From Clostridiales bacterium (lineage in GTDB: Bacteria > Bacillota > Clostridia > Oscillospirales > Acutalibacteraceae), in assembly GCA_019422525.1 (NCBI GenBank), contig JAHZDE010000008.1, forward strand, positions 1-64,000: a stretch of DNA of 64,000 nucleotides, read 5' to 3'. Shown here in pieces: positions 1 through 7,256 of the stretch. Both the position numbers and the translations under genes were made by a program. How positions within the stretch are numbered: position 1 is the stretch's first letter; the number at the start of each line of letters is the position of its first letter. The notes beneath the pieces are model-generated. The model was not told the origin of the DNA, did not search any database, and was given only the letters and a program-made list of their open reading frames with translations.

Positions 1-32
1 TTTTTTCCGGGTGGGGCGGTTTTTGATTATAG

Positions 33-755
33 AACGTATCGTCTTATGATAAAGACTGCTTAGAGGACATCCGGGTACTGTTCCCAAAGGCACAGCAGGA
101 GCTGGTCAACTGTGCCACCAATGTCCGAATCCGGGACGTGGAGGTGCTGACGGTATATCTGGATTTGCAGCCGGTTCCCTTTAATAAGGGCTTTTATTCC
201 GTAGACATGACCTTCTTCTTTGATGTGTCCCTGGACTTGTTCCGGGCTCCGGCGTCGGGCCCCGTTGCAGTACATGGCATTTCCATTTTCAGCAAAAAGG
301 TCATTCTGTACGGCAGCGAAGGGAATGTCAAAATGTTCACTTCGGACGGCAACGGGGAAGAAATCGACAACACCGGCTGCAAGGTACTTCCCAAAGCCAC
401 TGTGCAGGTGGCTCAGCCGGTTGCCCTGTCGGCGCGGATTTGCGAGGGAGGGCATCACTGCTGTGAGCCCTGCTGCCGGATTCCCGAGTGCATCTGCAAG
501 CGGTATGGGGGAGAGTTTGAAACGGACGGCTGCGGCCGGGTGGTATATGCGACCATTGGCCTGTTTATCATTGTGCAGATTGTGCGCAATGTGCAGATGC
601 TGATTCCGGCCTATGACTTCTGTGTGCCTGAGAAGGAATGTGAAGCTTCGTCTGACAACCCCTGTGAGCTGTTCCGGCGGATTGAATTCCCCACCGATGA
701 ATTTTTCCCGCCCAAGGCTGGAGACTGCGGATGTGGCTGTGGGGAACGGGGATAA
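33..755 (+). CDS. cysteine-rich conserved hypothetical protein, 5' end unresolved
   Basis: The function is unknown. The frame is open from base 33, just after an in-frame TAG, and already reads like family sequence from about base 48 (YDKDCLEDIRVLF). It has no ATG, GTG or TTG before the GTG at 138, which itself lacks a ribosome-binding site. The true start is therefore either before the window or separated by a frameshift near base 40. The C-terminal half is rich in Cys (HCCEPCC, CICK, GCGCG) and has a hydrophobic stretch (GLFIIVQIV). From memory it resembles a Cys-rich Clostridia family that carries DKDCLEDIR near its N terminus and FPTxEFxPP near its end. A spore-coat-type role is only a guess. 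A terminator follows directly. Confidence 0.6.
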   Translation, partial: NVSSYDKDCLEDIRVLFPKAQQELVNCATNVRIRDVEVLTVYLDLQPVPFNKGFYSVDMTFFFDVSLDLFRAPASGPVAVHGISIFSKKVILYGSEGNVKMFTSDGNGEEIDNTGCKVLPKATVQVAQPVALSARICEGGHHCCEPCCRIPECICKRYGGEFETDGCGRVVYATIGLFIIVQIVRNVQMLIPAYDFCVPEKECEASSDNPCELFRRIEFPTDEFFPPKAGDCGCGCGERG

Positions 756-776
756 CCGGAAATTCTGGTAAACAAC

Positions 777-810
777 AAAAAGCCCTCGGAGTGATTTCCG
801 GGGGCTTTTT
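777..810 (+). terminator. Rho-independent terminator after the Cys-rich gene
   Basis: The arms AAAAAGCCCTCGGA and CCGGGGGCTTTTT form a GC-rich stem that ends in a T run. It separates the Cys-rich gene from the clpB control region. Confidence 0.8.
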
Positions 811-822
811 ACAAGCTTAAAA

Positions 823-849
823 TTAGCACTCAAACTCAAAGAGTGCTAA
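823..849 (+). promoter_or_regulatory. CIRCE operator (HrcA binding site) of clpB
   Basis: TTAGCACTC and GAGTGCTAA are separated by exactly 9 nt, a perfect match to the CIRCE consensus. In Firmicutes CIRCE binds the heat-shock repressor HrcA. It lies just upstream of the likely -35 box of clpB, so clpB probably belongs to the HrcA regulon here. In B. subtilis the Clp genes are instead controlled by CtsR. Confidence 0.95.
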
Positions 850-851
850 AA

Positions 852-881
852 TTTACAATTTATAGGTAGTTTATTCATAAT
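852..881 (+). promoter_or_regulatory. probable sigma-A promoter of clpB
   Basis: TTTACA (852-857) and CATAAT (876-881) are 18 bp apart, directly after CIRCE and about 60 nt before the clpB start. HrcA on the operator would block access to the -35 box. Confidence 0.55.
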
Positions 882-942
882 TTAGTCATAATCTTTCGGT
901 ATCATACAGACAGTTCCGAACCACTTTAAAGGAGGGGTTATC

Positions 943-3567
943 ATGAACGCTCAGAAATTTACGCAAAAATCTTTGGAGGCGATCCAGTCGGCACAACAGC
1001 TGACCATTGAACGCCAAAATATGCAGCTGGAAGAAGAGCACCTTTTTTATGCTCTGCTTACGCAGGAAGAGGGTCTGATTCCCCAGCTGCTAATGAAGAT
1101 GAACTGTAATATACAGGCTTTGACCAAAGAAGCCGAAAAACTGCTGGACAAGTTCCCCCATGTTTCCGGTCCCGGCCGGGAGGCAGGGAAGATTTATGTT
1201 TCGGCTGATGTGGACCAGGTACTGAATGCCGCCGAAAAGACCGCCGACACCATGAAAGACGATTATGTTTCGGTGGAGCATCTGTTCCTTTCTTTGCTGG
1301 AGCATCCCAATCAGAATTTGAGCCAGCTGTTTAAGACCTTTAACATTGATAAAAACAGCTTTTTGAACGTGTTGGTTTCGGTGCGTGGCAACACCCGCGT
1401 CACCAGCGACACGCCCGAGGCCACCTATGACGCTCTGAAACGCTATGGCACCGATTTGGTGGAGCGGGCCAGAAGCAAAAAGATGGACCCGGTCATCGGC
1501 CGTGACGACGAGATCCGTAACGTTATCCGAATCCTTTCCCGTAAAACCAAGAACAACCCTGTATTGATTGGTGAACCCGGCGTTGGTAAAACCGCCATTG
1601 CCGAAGGGTTGGCACAGCGTATCGTTCGCGGCGATGTGCCCCATTCCTTGCAGGACAAGACCATTTTCTCTCTGGATATGGGCGCACTGATTGCAGGCGC
1701 TAAGTTCCGGGGCGAATTTGAGGAAAGACTGAAGTCCGTCCTCAACGAGGTAAAGAAGAGCGAAGGCAAAATCATCCTCTTTATCGATGAGCTGCACACT
1801 ATTGTGGGCGCGGGCAAAACCGAAGGCTCCATGGATGCCGGTAACCTGCTGAAGCCTATGCTGGCAAGAGGCGAGCTGCACTGTATCGGCGCCACCACGT
1901 TGGACGAGTACCGCCAGTACATCGAAAAGGACGCGGCTCTTGAGCGTCGTTTCCAGCCTGTTATGGTGAACGAGCCCAGTGTGGAAGATACCATCGCCAT
2001 TCTGCGTGGCCTGAAAGAGCGGTATGAGGTATATCACGGTGTCAAAATCACCGATAACGCCATTATCGCCGCTGCCACTTTGTCTGACCGGTATATTTCC
2101 GACCGTTTCCTGCCGGATAAGGCCATCGACCTGGTGGATGAAGCCTGTGCTACCATCCGTACCGAAATCGACTCCATGCCTACCGAACTGGATGTGATTC
2201 AGAGAAAGATTATTCAGCACGAGATTGAGGAAGCTGCCCTGAAAAAGGAAAGCGACACCCTGTCTCAGGAGCATTTGGCCGAAATCCAGAAGGAACTGGC
2301 CGAAATGCGGGCAGAGTTTAACTCTCTGAAAGCCAAGTGGGAGAACGAAAAGAACTCCATCGGCAAAGTGCAAAAGCTCCGTGAAGAGCTGGAAGCATTG
2401 AACACCGAGATTGAGAAGGCTCAGGAGCAGTATGATTTGAATAAGGCCGCCGAGCTGAAATATGGCCGTCTGCCTCAGCTGAAAAAGGAACTGGCCGAGG
2501 AAGAAGCCAAAGCCGAAAACGGCCAGCATCAGACCAGCCTGCTCCGGGATAAGGTAACGGACGAAGAAATCGCCCGGATTGTGGAGCGCTGGACCGGTAT
2601 TCCTGTTGCCCGTCTGATGGAAGGCGAGCGGGAAAAGCTGCTGCATCTGGAAGACATCCTCCACAAGCGGGTCATTGGCCAGGATGAGGCTGTCACCAAG
2701 GTAACGGAGGCTATTCTCCGCAGCCGTGCCGGTATCCAGAACCCCAACCGTCCTATCGGTTCCTTCCTGTTCCTTGGTCCCACGGGTGTTGGTAAAACAG
2801 AGCTGGCAAAGGCTCTGGCCGCCAACCTGTTCGACGACGAGAAGAACATTGTGCGTATCGATATGACGGAATATATGGAGAAATTCTCCGTGTCCCGTTT
2901 GATTGGCGCACCTCCCGGATATGTGGGGTATGAAGAGGGCGGCCAGCTGACTGAAGCCGTTCGCCGCAAGCCCTACTCTGTGGTGCTGTTCGATGAGGTG
3001 GAAAAGGCTCATCCCGATGTGTTCAACATTCTGCTTCAGGTGTTGGACGATGGCCGGATTACCGACTCTCAGGGCCGCACGGTGGACTTTAAGAACACGA
3101 TTATTATTCTGACCTCTAACTTGGGCTCTCAGTATTTGCTGGAAGGCATTGACCAGAACGGCAACATTACCGAAGAGGCCCGGAATCAGGTGGAAGAGCT
3201 GTTGAAGCGCAGTTTCCGTCCCGAATTCCTGAACCGTCTGGATGAGATTGTGTTCTATAAGCCTTTGACCCGCGACAATATTACCCATATTGCCGACCTG
3301 CAGATTGAAGATCTGAACCGCCGTCTGGAAGACAAGCAGCTCTCCTGCGAGGTAAGCCCGGCTGCGATGGATTACATTATCGACAATGGCTACGACCCGG
3401 TTTACGGTGCACGTCCTTTGAAGCGGTTTATCCAGCGTACCGTGGAGACCCTCATTGCCAAGACGATTTTGAGCAGCGACCTGCTGCCCGGGACCGTGCT
3501 GACGGTGGATATGGAAAACGGCGAACTGAAGGTAGGATACCGCCTGCCCTTAAAGAAAACCGAATAA
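943..3567 (+). CDS. clpB: ATP-dependent chaperone ClpB
   Basis: ClpB is a cytoplasmic Hsp100 disaggregase that works with DnaK to rescue aggregated proteins. The 874 residues match the family length. In order they show the N-terminal Clp repeat domain (1-145), AAA+ module 1 with Walker A GEPGVGKT at 210-217 and a Walker B ending in FIDELH, the coiled-coil middle domain (about 410-525, rich in Glu and Lys), and AAA+ module 2 with Walker A GPTGVGKT at 612-619. The middle domain distinguishes it from ClpC and ClpA. GGAGGGG sits 8 nt before the ATG. It is a single-gene unit with CIRCE upstream and a strong terminator downstream. Confidence 0.98.
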   Translation: MNAQKFTQKSLEAIQSAQQLTIERQNMQLEEEHLFYALLTQEEGLIPQLLMKMNCNIQALTKEAEKLLDKFPHVSGPGREAGKIYVSADVDQVLNAAEKTADTMKDDYVSVEHLFLSLLEHPNQNLSQLFKTFNIDKNSFLNVLVSVRGNTRVTSDTPEATYDALKRYGTDLVERARSKKMDPVIGRDDEIRNVIRILSRKTKNNPVLIGEPGVGKTAIAEGLAQRIVRGDVPHSLQDKTIFSLDMGALIAGAKFRGEFEERLKSVLNEVKKSEGKIILFIDELHTIVGAGKTEGSMDAGNLLKPMLARGELHCIGATTLDEYRQYIEKDAALERRFQPVMVNEPSVEDTIAILRGLKERYEVYHGVKITDNAIIAAATLSDRYISDRFLPDKAIDLVDEACATIRTEIDSMPTELDVIQRKIIQHEIEEAALKKESDTLSQEHLAEIQKELAEMRAEFNSLKAKWENEKNSIGKVQKLREELEALNTEIEKAQEQYDLNKAAELKYGRLPQLKKELAEEEAKAENGQHQTSLLRDKVTDEEIARIVERWTGIPVARLMEGEREKLLHLEDILHKRVIGQDEAVTKVTEAILRSRAGIQNPNRPIGSFLFLGPTGVGKTELAKALAANLFDDEKNIVRIDMTEYMEKFSVSRLIGAPPGYVGYEEGGQLTEAVRRKPYSVVLFDEVEKAHPDVFNILLQVLDDGRITDSQGRTVDFKNTIIILTSNLGSQYLLEGIDQNGNITEEARNQVEELLKRSFRPEFLNRLDEIVFYKPLTRDNITHIADLQIEDLNRRLEDKQLSCEVSPAAMDYIIDNGYDPVYGARPLKRFIQRTVETLIAKTILSSDLLPGTVLTVDMENGELKVGYRLPLKKTE

Positions 3568-3577
3568 ATAACCAAGC

Positions 3578-3614
3578 GAAAGGCAGCCCTGATTTTTCAG
3601 GCGCTGCCTTTTTT
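3578..3614 (+). terminator. terminator of clpB
   Basis: AAAGGCAGC and GCTGCCTTTTTT, with an inner CCTGA/CAGG pair around a short T-rich loop, end in a run of six T. Confidence 0.85.
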
Positions 3615-3718
3615 GTATTATGTTATAGAAATGAATGTCCCTGTCCGCTTTTCCAAATTGGCCAGTTGAGTGACGAACGCAAAGCTTTTTTATAGTTCTC
3701 TATGTACAGCCTCAATGA

Positions 3719-3747
3719 TTGACCAAGATTCTATCAAGTGCTATAAT
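3719..3747 (+). promoter_or_regulatory. sigma-A promoter for the zinc-ribbon membrane protein
   Basis: TTGACC (3719-3724) and TATAAT (3742-3747) are exactly 17 bp apart and about 48 nt upstream of the start codon. Confidence 0.75.
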
Positions 3748-3794
3748 ATATGAAAAAATGTAGAGTGGTATAGCTAAAAGGGGAAAAAGAGAGT

Positions 3795-4406
3795 ATGAAG
3801 GTATGTCAATTTTGTGGAATGGAGAACGAAGATTCTGTGACACTATGTTCTTCCTGTGGTGGGAATGAATTCAAGTATAAATGCGGCAATTGTGGTACTG
3901 TGTTTGAAGGAGGCAATTTTTGCCCACAGTGTGGCGTGAAAGTCGGTTCCGAAGCGAAAAAGTGCCCTAACTGTGGGACAGAATATTACTCGCTTGCTTG
4001 CCCGAACTGTGGATATACAAGTAACCATCATAACAGTTATCAAAGTCATCCCTCTTTTGAAGAATATACAAACATGCCTGTAAGACAGCCCCAGCCATTT
4101 GTGCCTGCTCAGCCGGAGAAAAAAAGGAAAACGTGGCTTTGGGTTTTAGGCTGGATTTTCATATTTCCGGTTCCGCTTACTATTTTGATGCTCCGTAACA
4201 AAACGATGAATCAAGGGGTTAAGATTGGAATTATTGTGGTTGCCTGGCTTGTTTATCTTTTCATAGGGCTTGGCAATTCTACGTCGTCCGACGGAAAAGA
4301 AGATGCGCCCAAAAGTGCAAGTATCCAAATGAGTCAACAGGATGGCAGCAACGCGGCCAATGTGGGACTCCTGACAGGCTCTGCTATATTTGTGAGTGTT
4401 GAATGA
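3795..4406 (+). CDS. zinc-ribbon membrane protein of unknown function
   Basis: This is a 203-residue protein of unknown role. The first 75 residues carry tandem CxxC pairs (CQFC, CSSC, CGNC, CPQC, CPNC, CPNC), expected to form two or three zinc ribbons. A Pro-rich linker and a basic KKRK stretch follow. Two hydrophobic segments (about 115-135 and 145-165) should place the ribbons in the cytoplasm. The short polar tail ends abruptly, where relatives often carry an extracytoplasmic domain, so a C-terminal truncation is possible. It has its own promoter and terminator and is visibly more A+T-rich than clpB. Confidence 0.75.
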   Translation: MKVCQFCGMENEDSVTLCSSCGGNEFKYKCGNCGTVFEGGNFCPQCGVKVGSEAKKCPNCGTEYYSLACPNCGYTSNHHNSYQSHPSFEEYTNMPVRQPQPFVPAQPEKKRKTWLWVLGWIFIFPVPLTILMLRNKTMNQGVKIGIIVVAWLVYLFIGLGNSTSSDGKEDAPKSASIQMSQQDGSNAANVGLLTGSAIFVSVE

Positions 4407-4428
4407 GGGCAGAAAGTCTGAAAAATAG

Positions 4429-4467
4429 AAAGCCTTACCGATTTTTACAAGTCGGCAAGGCTTTTTT
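4429..4467 (+). terminator. terminator of the zinc-ribbon gene
   Basis: AAAGCCTTACCGA pairs with TCGGCAAGGCTTT (one mismatch) and is followed by T residues. The oppositely oriented XRE gene also ends here, so it may serve both. Confidence 0.85.
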
Positions 4468-4529
4468 AGTTTCTTTCTTATCCCAAGGTGAGGATTATCG
4501 GATACTCAGAAAGTGGCAGTCCTGTGCTT

Positions 4530-4772
4530 TTACTGGATTTCCTGCTCCAAAGCGTCAAATTCCGGGGTAGAGAAAAACTCTCCCAGAGTGATTTCCAGCC
4601 CGTCGCAGATTTTCTTGATTGTATTGATAAGAGGGTTCATGCTTCTTCCATACAAAATATTTTTGATACTGGAAGGAGGTAAGCCGCACAAATCAGCCAA
4701 ATGATTGATACTGATTTTTCTTTCCTCGCATAATTGCAAAATTCGATTGCGTACCGCAGTAATGGTATCCAT
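4530..4772 (-). CDS. XRE-family HTH regulator, paralogue 1 of 3
   Basis: This is an 80-residue single-domain helix-turn-helix protein of Cro/CI (XRE) type. The recognition region is INHLADLCGLPPSSIKNIL, followed by an N-terminal-cap-like segment and the tail GLEITLGEFFSTPEFDALEQ. The tail is almost the same in the next two genes. It probably binds an operator as a dimer, with targets unknown. GAGGG precedes the ATG. It is the most diverged of the three copies at the nucleotide level and points the same way as the others. Confidence 0.85.
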   Translation of the reverse strand: MDTITAVRNRILQLCEERKISINHLADLCGLPPSSIKNILYGRSMNPLINTIKKICDGLEITLGEFFSTPEFDALEQEIQ

Positions 4773-4877
4773 ATACTTTTCCCTCGCTCAAAACTTCTAA
4801 TAAAACCAGTATACAGAAATTTCAAAGCGAATATAGGCTACACATAATACTTTACACACAATATCACTCATTTAGTT

Positions 4878-5120
4878 TTATCGGATTTCCTGCTCCAATG
4901 CATCAAACTCCGGTGTGGAGAAAAATTCCCCCAGGGTGATTTCCAATCCGTCACAGAGCTTTTTAATCGTGGTGATGGAGATATTCTGCCGCCGGGAATC
5001 CAGCATACTGTATACCGTGGAGGGCGTGACCCCCGATAACACCGCCAGCTCGTTGGGGCGGATGTTCCGGGCGCTGCACAATTGGAGAAAACGGTTTACA
5101 ACCGCGTCTTTTACCGTCAT
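4878..5120 (-). CDS. XRE-family HTH regulator, paralogue 2 of 3
   Basis: This is an 80-residue XRE protein. The HTH helix pair is PNELAVLSGVTPSTVYSML, and the tail TIKKLCDGLEITLGEFFSTP matches paralogue 3 exactly. I start it at the ATG at 5120 because GAGGTGA lies 4-10 nt upstream; a GTG three codons earlier is also possible but would overlap the Shine-Dalgarno. The 3' third of the gene is nearly identical in DNA to paralogue 3, while the DNA-binding half is not. That pattern suggests duplication with diversifying specificity, or gene conversion of the tail. Confidence 0.85.
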   Translation of the reverse strand: MTVKDAVVNRFLQLCSARNIRPNELAVLSGVTPSTVYSMLDSRRQNISITTIKKLCDGLEITLGEFFSTPEFDALEQEIR

Positions 5121-5163
5121 ACTGTTCACCTCAGTATGATAGTATCGTTTTCCCCAAACCCAG

Positions 5164-5201
5164 GTATACGCGCTTGCGTATATTAAAAAAAGAGCGTATA
5201 C
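5164..5201. promoter_or_regulatory. candidate operator between XRE paralogues 2 and 3
   Basis: ATACGC and GCGTAT form a dyad with a 4-nt centre (5166-5181), and a third half-site GCGTATAC follows at 5194. It lies in the 100-nt gap upstream of paralogue 2, where an autoregulatory XRE operator would be expected. The protein-site pairing is inference. Confidence 0.4.
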
Positions 5202-5234
5202 TAAAAATATACAGAAAGTCTCTCGTGAGAAGCC

Positions 5235-5477
5235 CTATCGGATTTCCTGCTCCAAAGCGTCAAACTCCGGTGTGGAGAAAAATTCCCCCAGGGTGATTTC
5301 CAGCCCGTCACAGAGCTTTTTAATCGTCACAACGCCCGGGTTCCGGCTTTCTCCGTTTAAAATGCTTTTAATGGTGGCCTGCGGCACAGCTGCCAGATTG
5401 CTCAGGCCATTGGGCGTAAGGCCGCGTTCTTTGCACAGCTGCCGGATACGACAGGCCGTTGCTTGTTGTGTGTTCAT
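5235..5477 (-). CDS. XRE-family HTH regulator, paralogue 3 of 3
   Basis: This is an 80-residue XRE protein with the HTH region PNGLSNLAAVPQATIKSIL and the shared tail. The frame extends 13 codons upstream, but AGAGGAG lies about 9 nt before the ATG at 5477, so that start is chosen. It is transcribed away from the SLOG gene across a short gap that contains two dyads. Which genes it controls is unknown; autoregulation and control of the divergent SLOG gene are the natural guesses. Confidence 0.85.
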   Translation of the reverse strand: MNTQQATACRIRQLCKERGLTPNGLSNLAAVPQATIKSILNGESRNPGVVTIKKLCDGLEITLGEFFSTPEFDALEQEIR

Positions 5478-5536
5478 ATTGGGATACTCCTCTAAATGAT
5501 TGTTACTACAAATCATAGAATATCCAAATTTCTTGC

Positions 5537-5580
5537 ATTAGTGATATTTCACTAATGAGCAAAGAATGATATACTATCAT
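5537..5580. promoter_or_regulatory. two adjacent dyads in the XRE/SLOG divergent region
   Basis: The first dyad is ATTAGTGA and TCACTAAT around a 4-nt centre (5537-5556). The second is ATGATA and TATCAT around TAC (5566-5580). They overlap the likely promoter of the SLOG gene (TTTCAC at 5547 and TATACT at 5570, 17 bp apart). The 10-mer ATACTATCAT of the second dyad recurs on the other strand at 5136-5145, just upstream of XRE paralogue 2. Confidence 0.6.
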
Positions 5581-5612
5581 TGTATAATAGGGAAGGGAAA
5601 AGGAGAGGTATC

Positions 5613-6092
5613 ATGAGTCAAAAAATTTGCTGCTTTACGGGGCATCGGGAAATTCCCCATGAAGAATATGAACCTTTAGCAGAATTGCTGGAAGAAACGG
5701 TTCGCAAATTGGCCCAAAAGGGCGTGACGGAATACCGCGCCGGAGGGGCAAGGGGATTTGATATGTTGGCGGCCCAAACGGTTTTACGCTTAAAAAAGGA
5801 AATGCCCGCGCTGCGGTTGGTGCTAAAGCTGCCCTATAAGCAGAAAGGCCGGAGCTGGAGCGCCGAGGAAAGGGCGATTTATGAGGAAATCTGCGCGCAG
5901 GCCGAAAGCACAAGCTATATTGCAGAGCATTACACCCGGGGCTGTATGCAGCGGCGCAACCGTCAGCTGGTGGAAGGCAGCGGGTATTGTGTTTCCTATT
6001 GTACCCGGGATACCGGCGGAACGGCTTATACGGTGGCTTATGCTCGGAAAAACGGTCTGGAAATTATCAATTTGGCCGACTGGCTGCTGTAA
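5613..6092 (+). CDS. SLOG-fold DUF1273/YpsA-like protein
   Basis: This is a 159-residue Rossmann-like protein of the SLOG superfamily, DUF1273/YpsA-type. The early motif FTGHRE and the glycine-rich GGARGFDMLAAQ form the predicted nucleotide-ligand pocket, and the later GGTAYTVAYA helix is also typical. Family members are thought to sense or process nucleotide-derived ligands, but no reaction is established. The ATG at 5613 is preceded by AAAGGAGAGG, and upstream in-frame codons lack one. It is divergent from an XRE repressor gene with dyads between them, so it is plausibly under XRE control. Confidence 0.8.
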   Translation: MSQKICCFTGHREIPHEEYEPLAELLEETVRKLAQKGVTEYRAGGARGFDMLAAQTVLRLKKEMPALRLVLKLPYKQKGRSWSAEERAIYEEICAQAESTSYIAEHYTRGCMQRRNRQLVEGSGYCVSYCTRDTGGTAYTVAYARKNGLEIINLADWLL

Positions 6093-6189
6093 GAGGCTTG
6101 GTTTGACAGCGGCCACAGAACCCCTTTACTTTGCCGGAGGTTTAGGATACAATTATGAGTTGGTTCTATAAAAGGTTCGGAGGAAAGAT

Positions 6190-7125
6190 ATGAAACAACT
6201 CGGAAAATTGACAGACAGAAAAAATGTATTCCTGCTGGCCATGCTCAGCTGCTTTTTGTGGGGAAGCGCAACGCCGGCCATCAAAATCGGCTATCAGCTT
6301 TTTGATATTGACGGCACCGATACCGCCAGTATCATCCTTTTTGCCGGTACCCGCTTTTTCTTGGCCGGTGTGCTGGTCATTTTGTTTCAAAGCGTCATGC
6401 GCCGCCGGTTTTTAAAGCCCCAAAAAGAGGCCATGCCCGCAGTATTTGCCCTATCACTGGCCCAAACTGCCGTGCAATACCTGTTTTTCTATATCGGCCT
6501 TGCCCATACCAGCGGGGTTCACGGTACCATTATTTCCGGCACCGGCGGTTTTATTTCCATTTTAATGGCCAGCCTGCTGTTCCATTATGAATCCCTCACC
6601 GCGGCCAAAGTGGTGGGGTGCGTGGCAGGGTTTGGGGGAATCCTGATTATGAATCTTTCCGGGCAGACAGCGGGAAGCCTGTTGGATGTATCCTTTTTGG
6701 GGGAAGGGTTCGTGTTTTTGTCCCAGATGTCCTATGCAGTATCGGGAATCCTCATCAAAAAGTTTTCGGCAAGGTTCGACGTGGTCATGCTCAGCGGCTG
6801 GCAGTTCGCGGTGGGCGGCCTGCTGATGATAGCTGTGGGGCTTTTCACAGGTGGCAAGATTTCGCCGGTAAACGTGCCCCAGGCAGTTTTGCTTTTGCTG
6901 TATCTGGCTTTGGTTTCGGCGGTGGCCTATTCGGTATGGGGCGTGCTGCTCAAACACAATCCCATTAGCCGGGTGAGCATTTATACTTTTTTAACGCCTC
7001 TTTTCGGGGTGCTGTTGTCCGCGGTGCTTTTGGGGGAATGGGAACAGGCGTTTTCTTTCAAAACACTGGCGGCACTGGTGCTGGTGTGCGGCGGAATTTA
7101 TGTGGTAAACCGGAAATCGGAATAA
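6190..7125 (+). CDS. EamA/DMT-family transporter
   Basis: This is a 311-residue membrane protein with about ten hydrophobic helices arranged as two EamA repeats. The first helix reads LLAMLSCFLWGSATPAIKIG and the second repeat begins near FLSQMSYAVSGILIK. The drug/metabolite transporter superfamily exports amino acids or other small metabolites; the substrate cannot be told from sequence. CGGAGGAAAG precedes the ATG. It follows the SLOG gene by about 100 nt and may be co-transcribed with it. Confidence 0.88.
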   Translation: MKQLGKLTDRKNVFLLAMLSCFLWGSATPAIKIGYQLFDIDGTDTASIILFAGTRFFLAGVLVILFQSVMRRRFLKPQKEAMPAVFALSLAQTAVQYLFFYIGLAHTSGVHGTIISGTGGFISILMASLLFHYESLTAAKVVGCVAGFGGILIMNLSGQTAGSLLDVSFLGEGFVFLSQMSYAVSGILIKKFSARFDVVMLSGWQFAVGGLLMIAVGLFTGGKISPVNVPQAVLLLLYLALVSAVAYSVWGVLLKHNPISRVSIYTFLTPLFGVLLSAVLLGEWEQAFSFKTLAALVLVCGGIYVVNRKSE

Positions 7126-7170
7126 CCCTCTAACGGCTCCTGCTCTTTTTGCCGGATGTGAATTTATAGC

Positions 7171-7199
7171 TTTACTATTGTGGCGGTTTCCGGTATAAT
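7171..7199 (+). promoter_or_regulatory. sigma-A promoter of the CofE-like gene
   Basis: TTTACT (7171-7176) and TATAAT (7194-7199) are exactly 17 bp apart, and the start codon follows about 57 nt later. Confidence 0.75.
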
Positions 7200-7256
7200 G
7201 TGAGTAAAAGTTTATGGGCATAGTAGCCAATTATAAACGGAGGAGTTGTGATACTT

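Noticed and set aside
138..755. GTG at 138 as the genuine start of the first gene
   Set aside because: No Shine-Dalgarno, and the 90 nt upstream translate into sequence continuous with the protein family.
1090..3288. A 732-codon minus-strand open frame opposite clpB
   Set aside because: It is a shadow of the clpB codon pattern: no ribosome-binding site, no recognisable protein, and clpB is certain.
4540..5330. Near-identical spaced repeats that could suggest a CRISPR-like array
   Set aside because: The repeats are the 3' ends of three XRE genes, about 350 nt apart and in frame; there are no short spacers and no cas genes.
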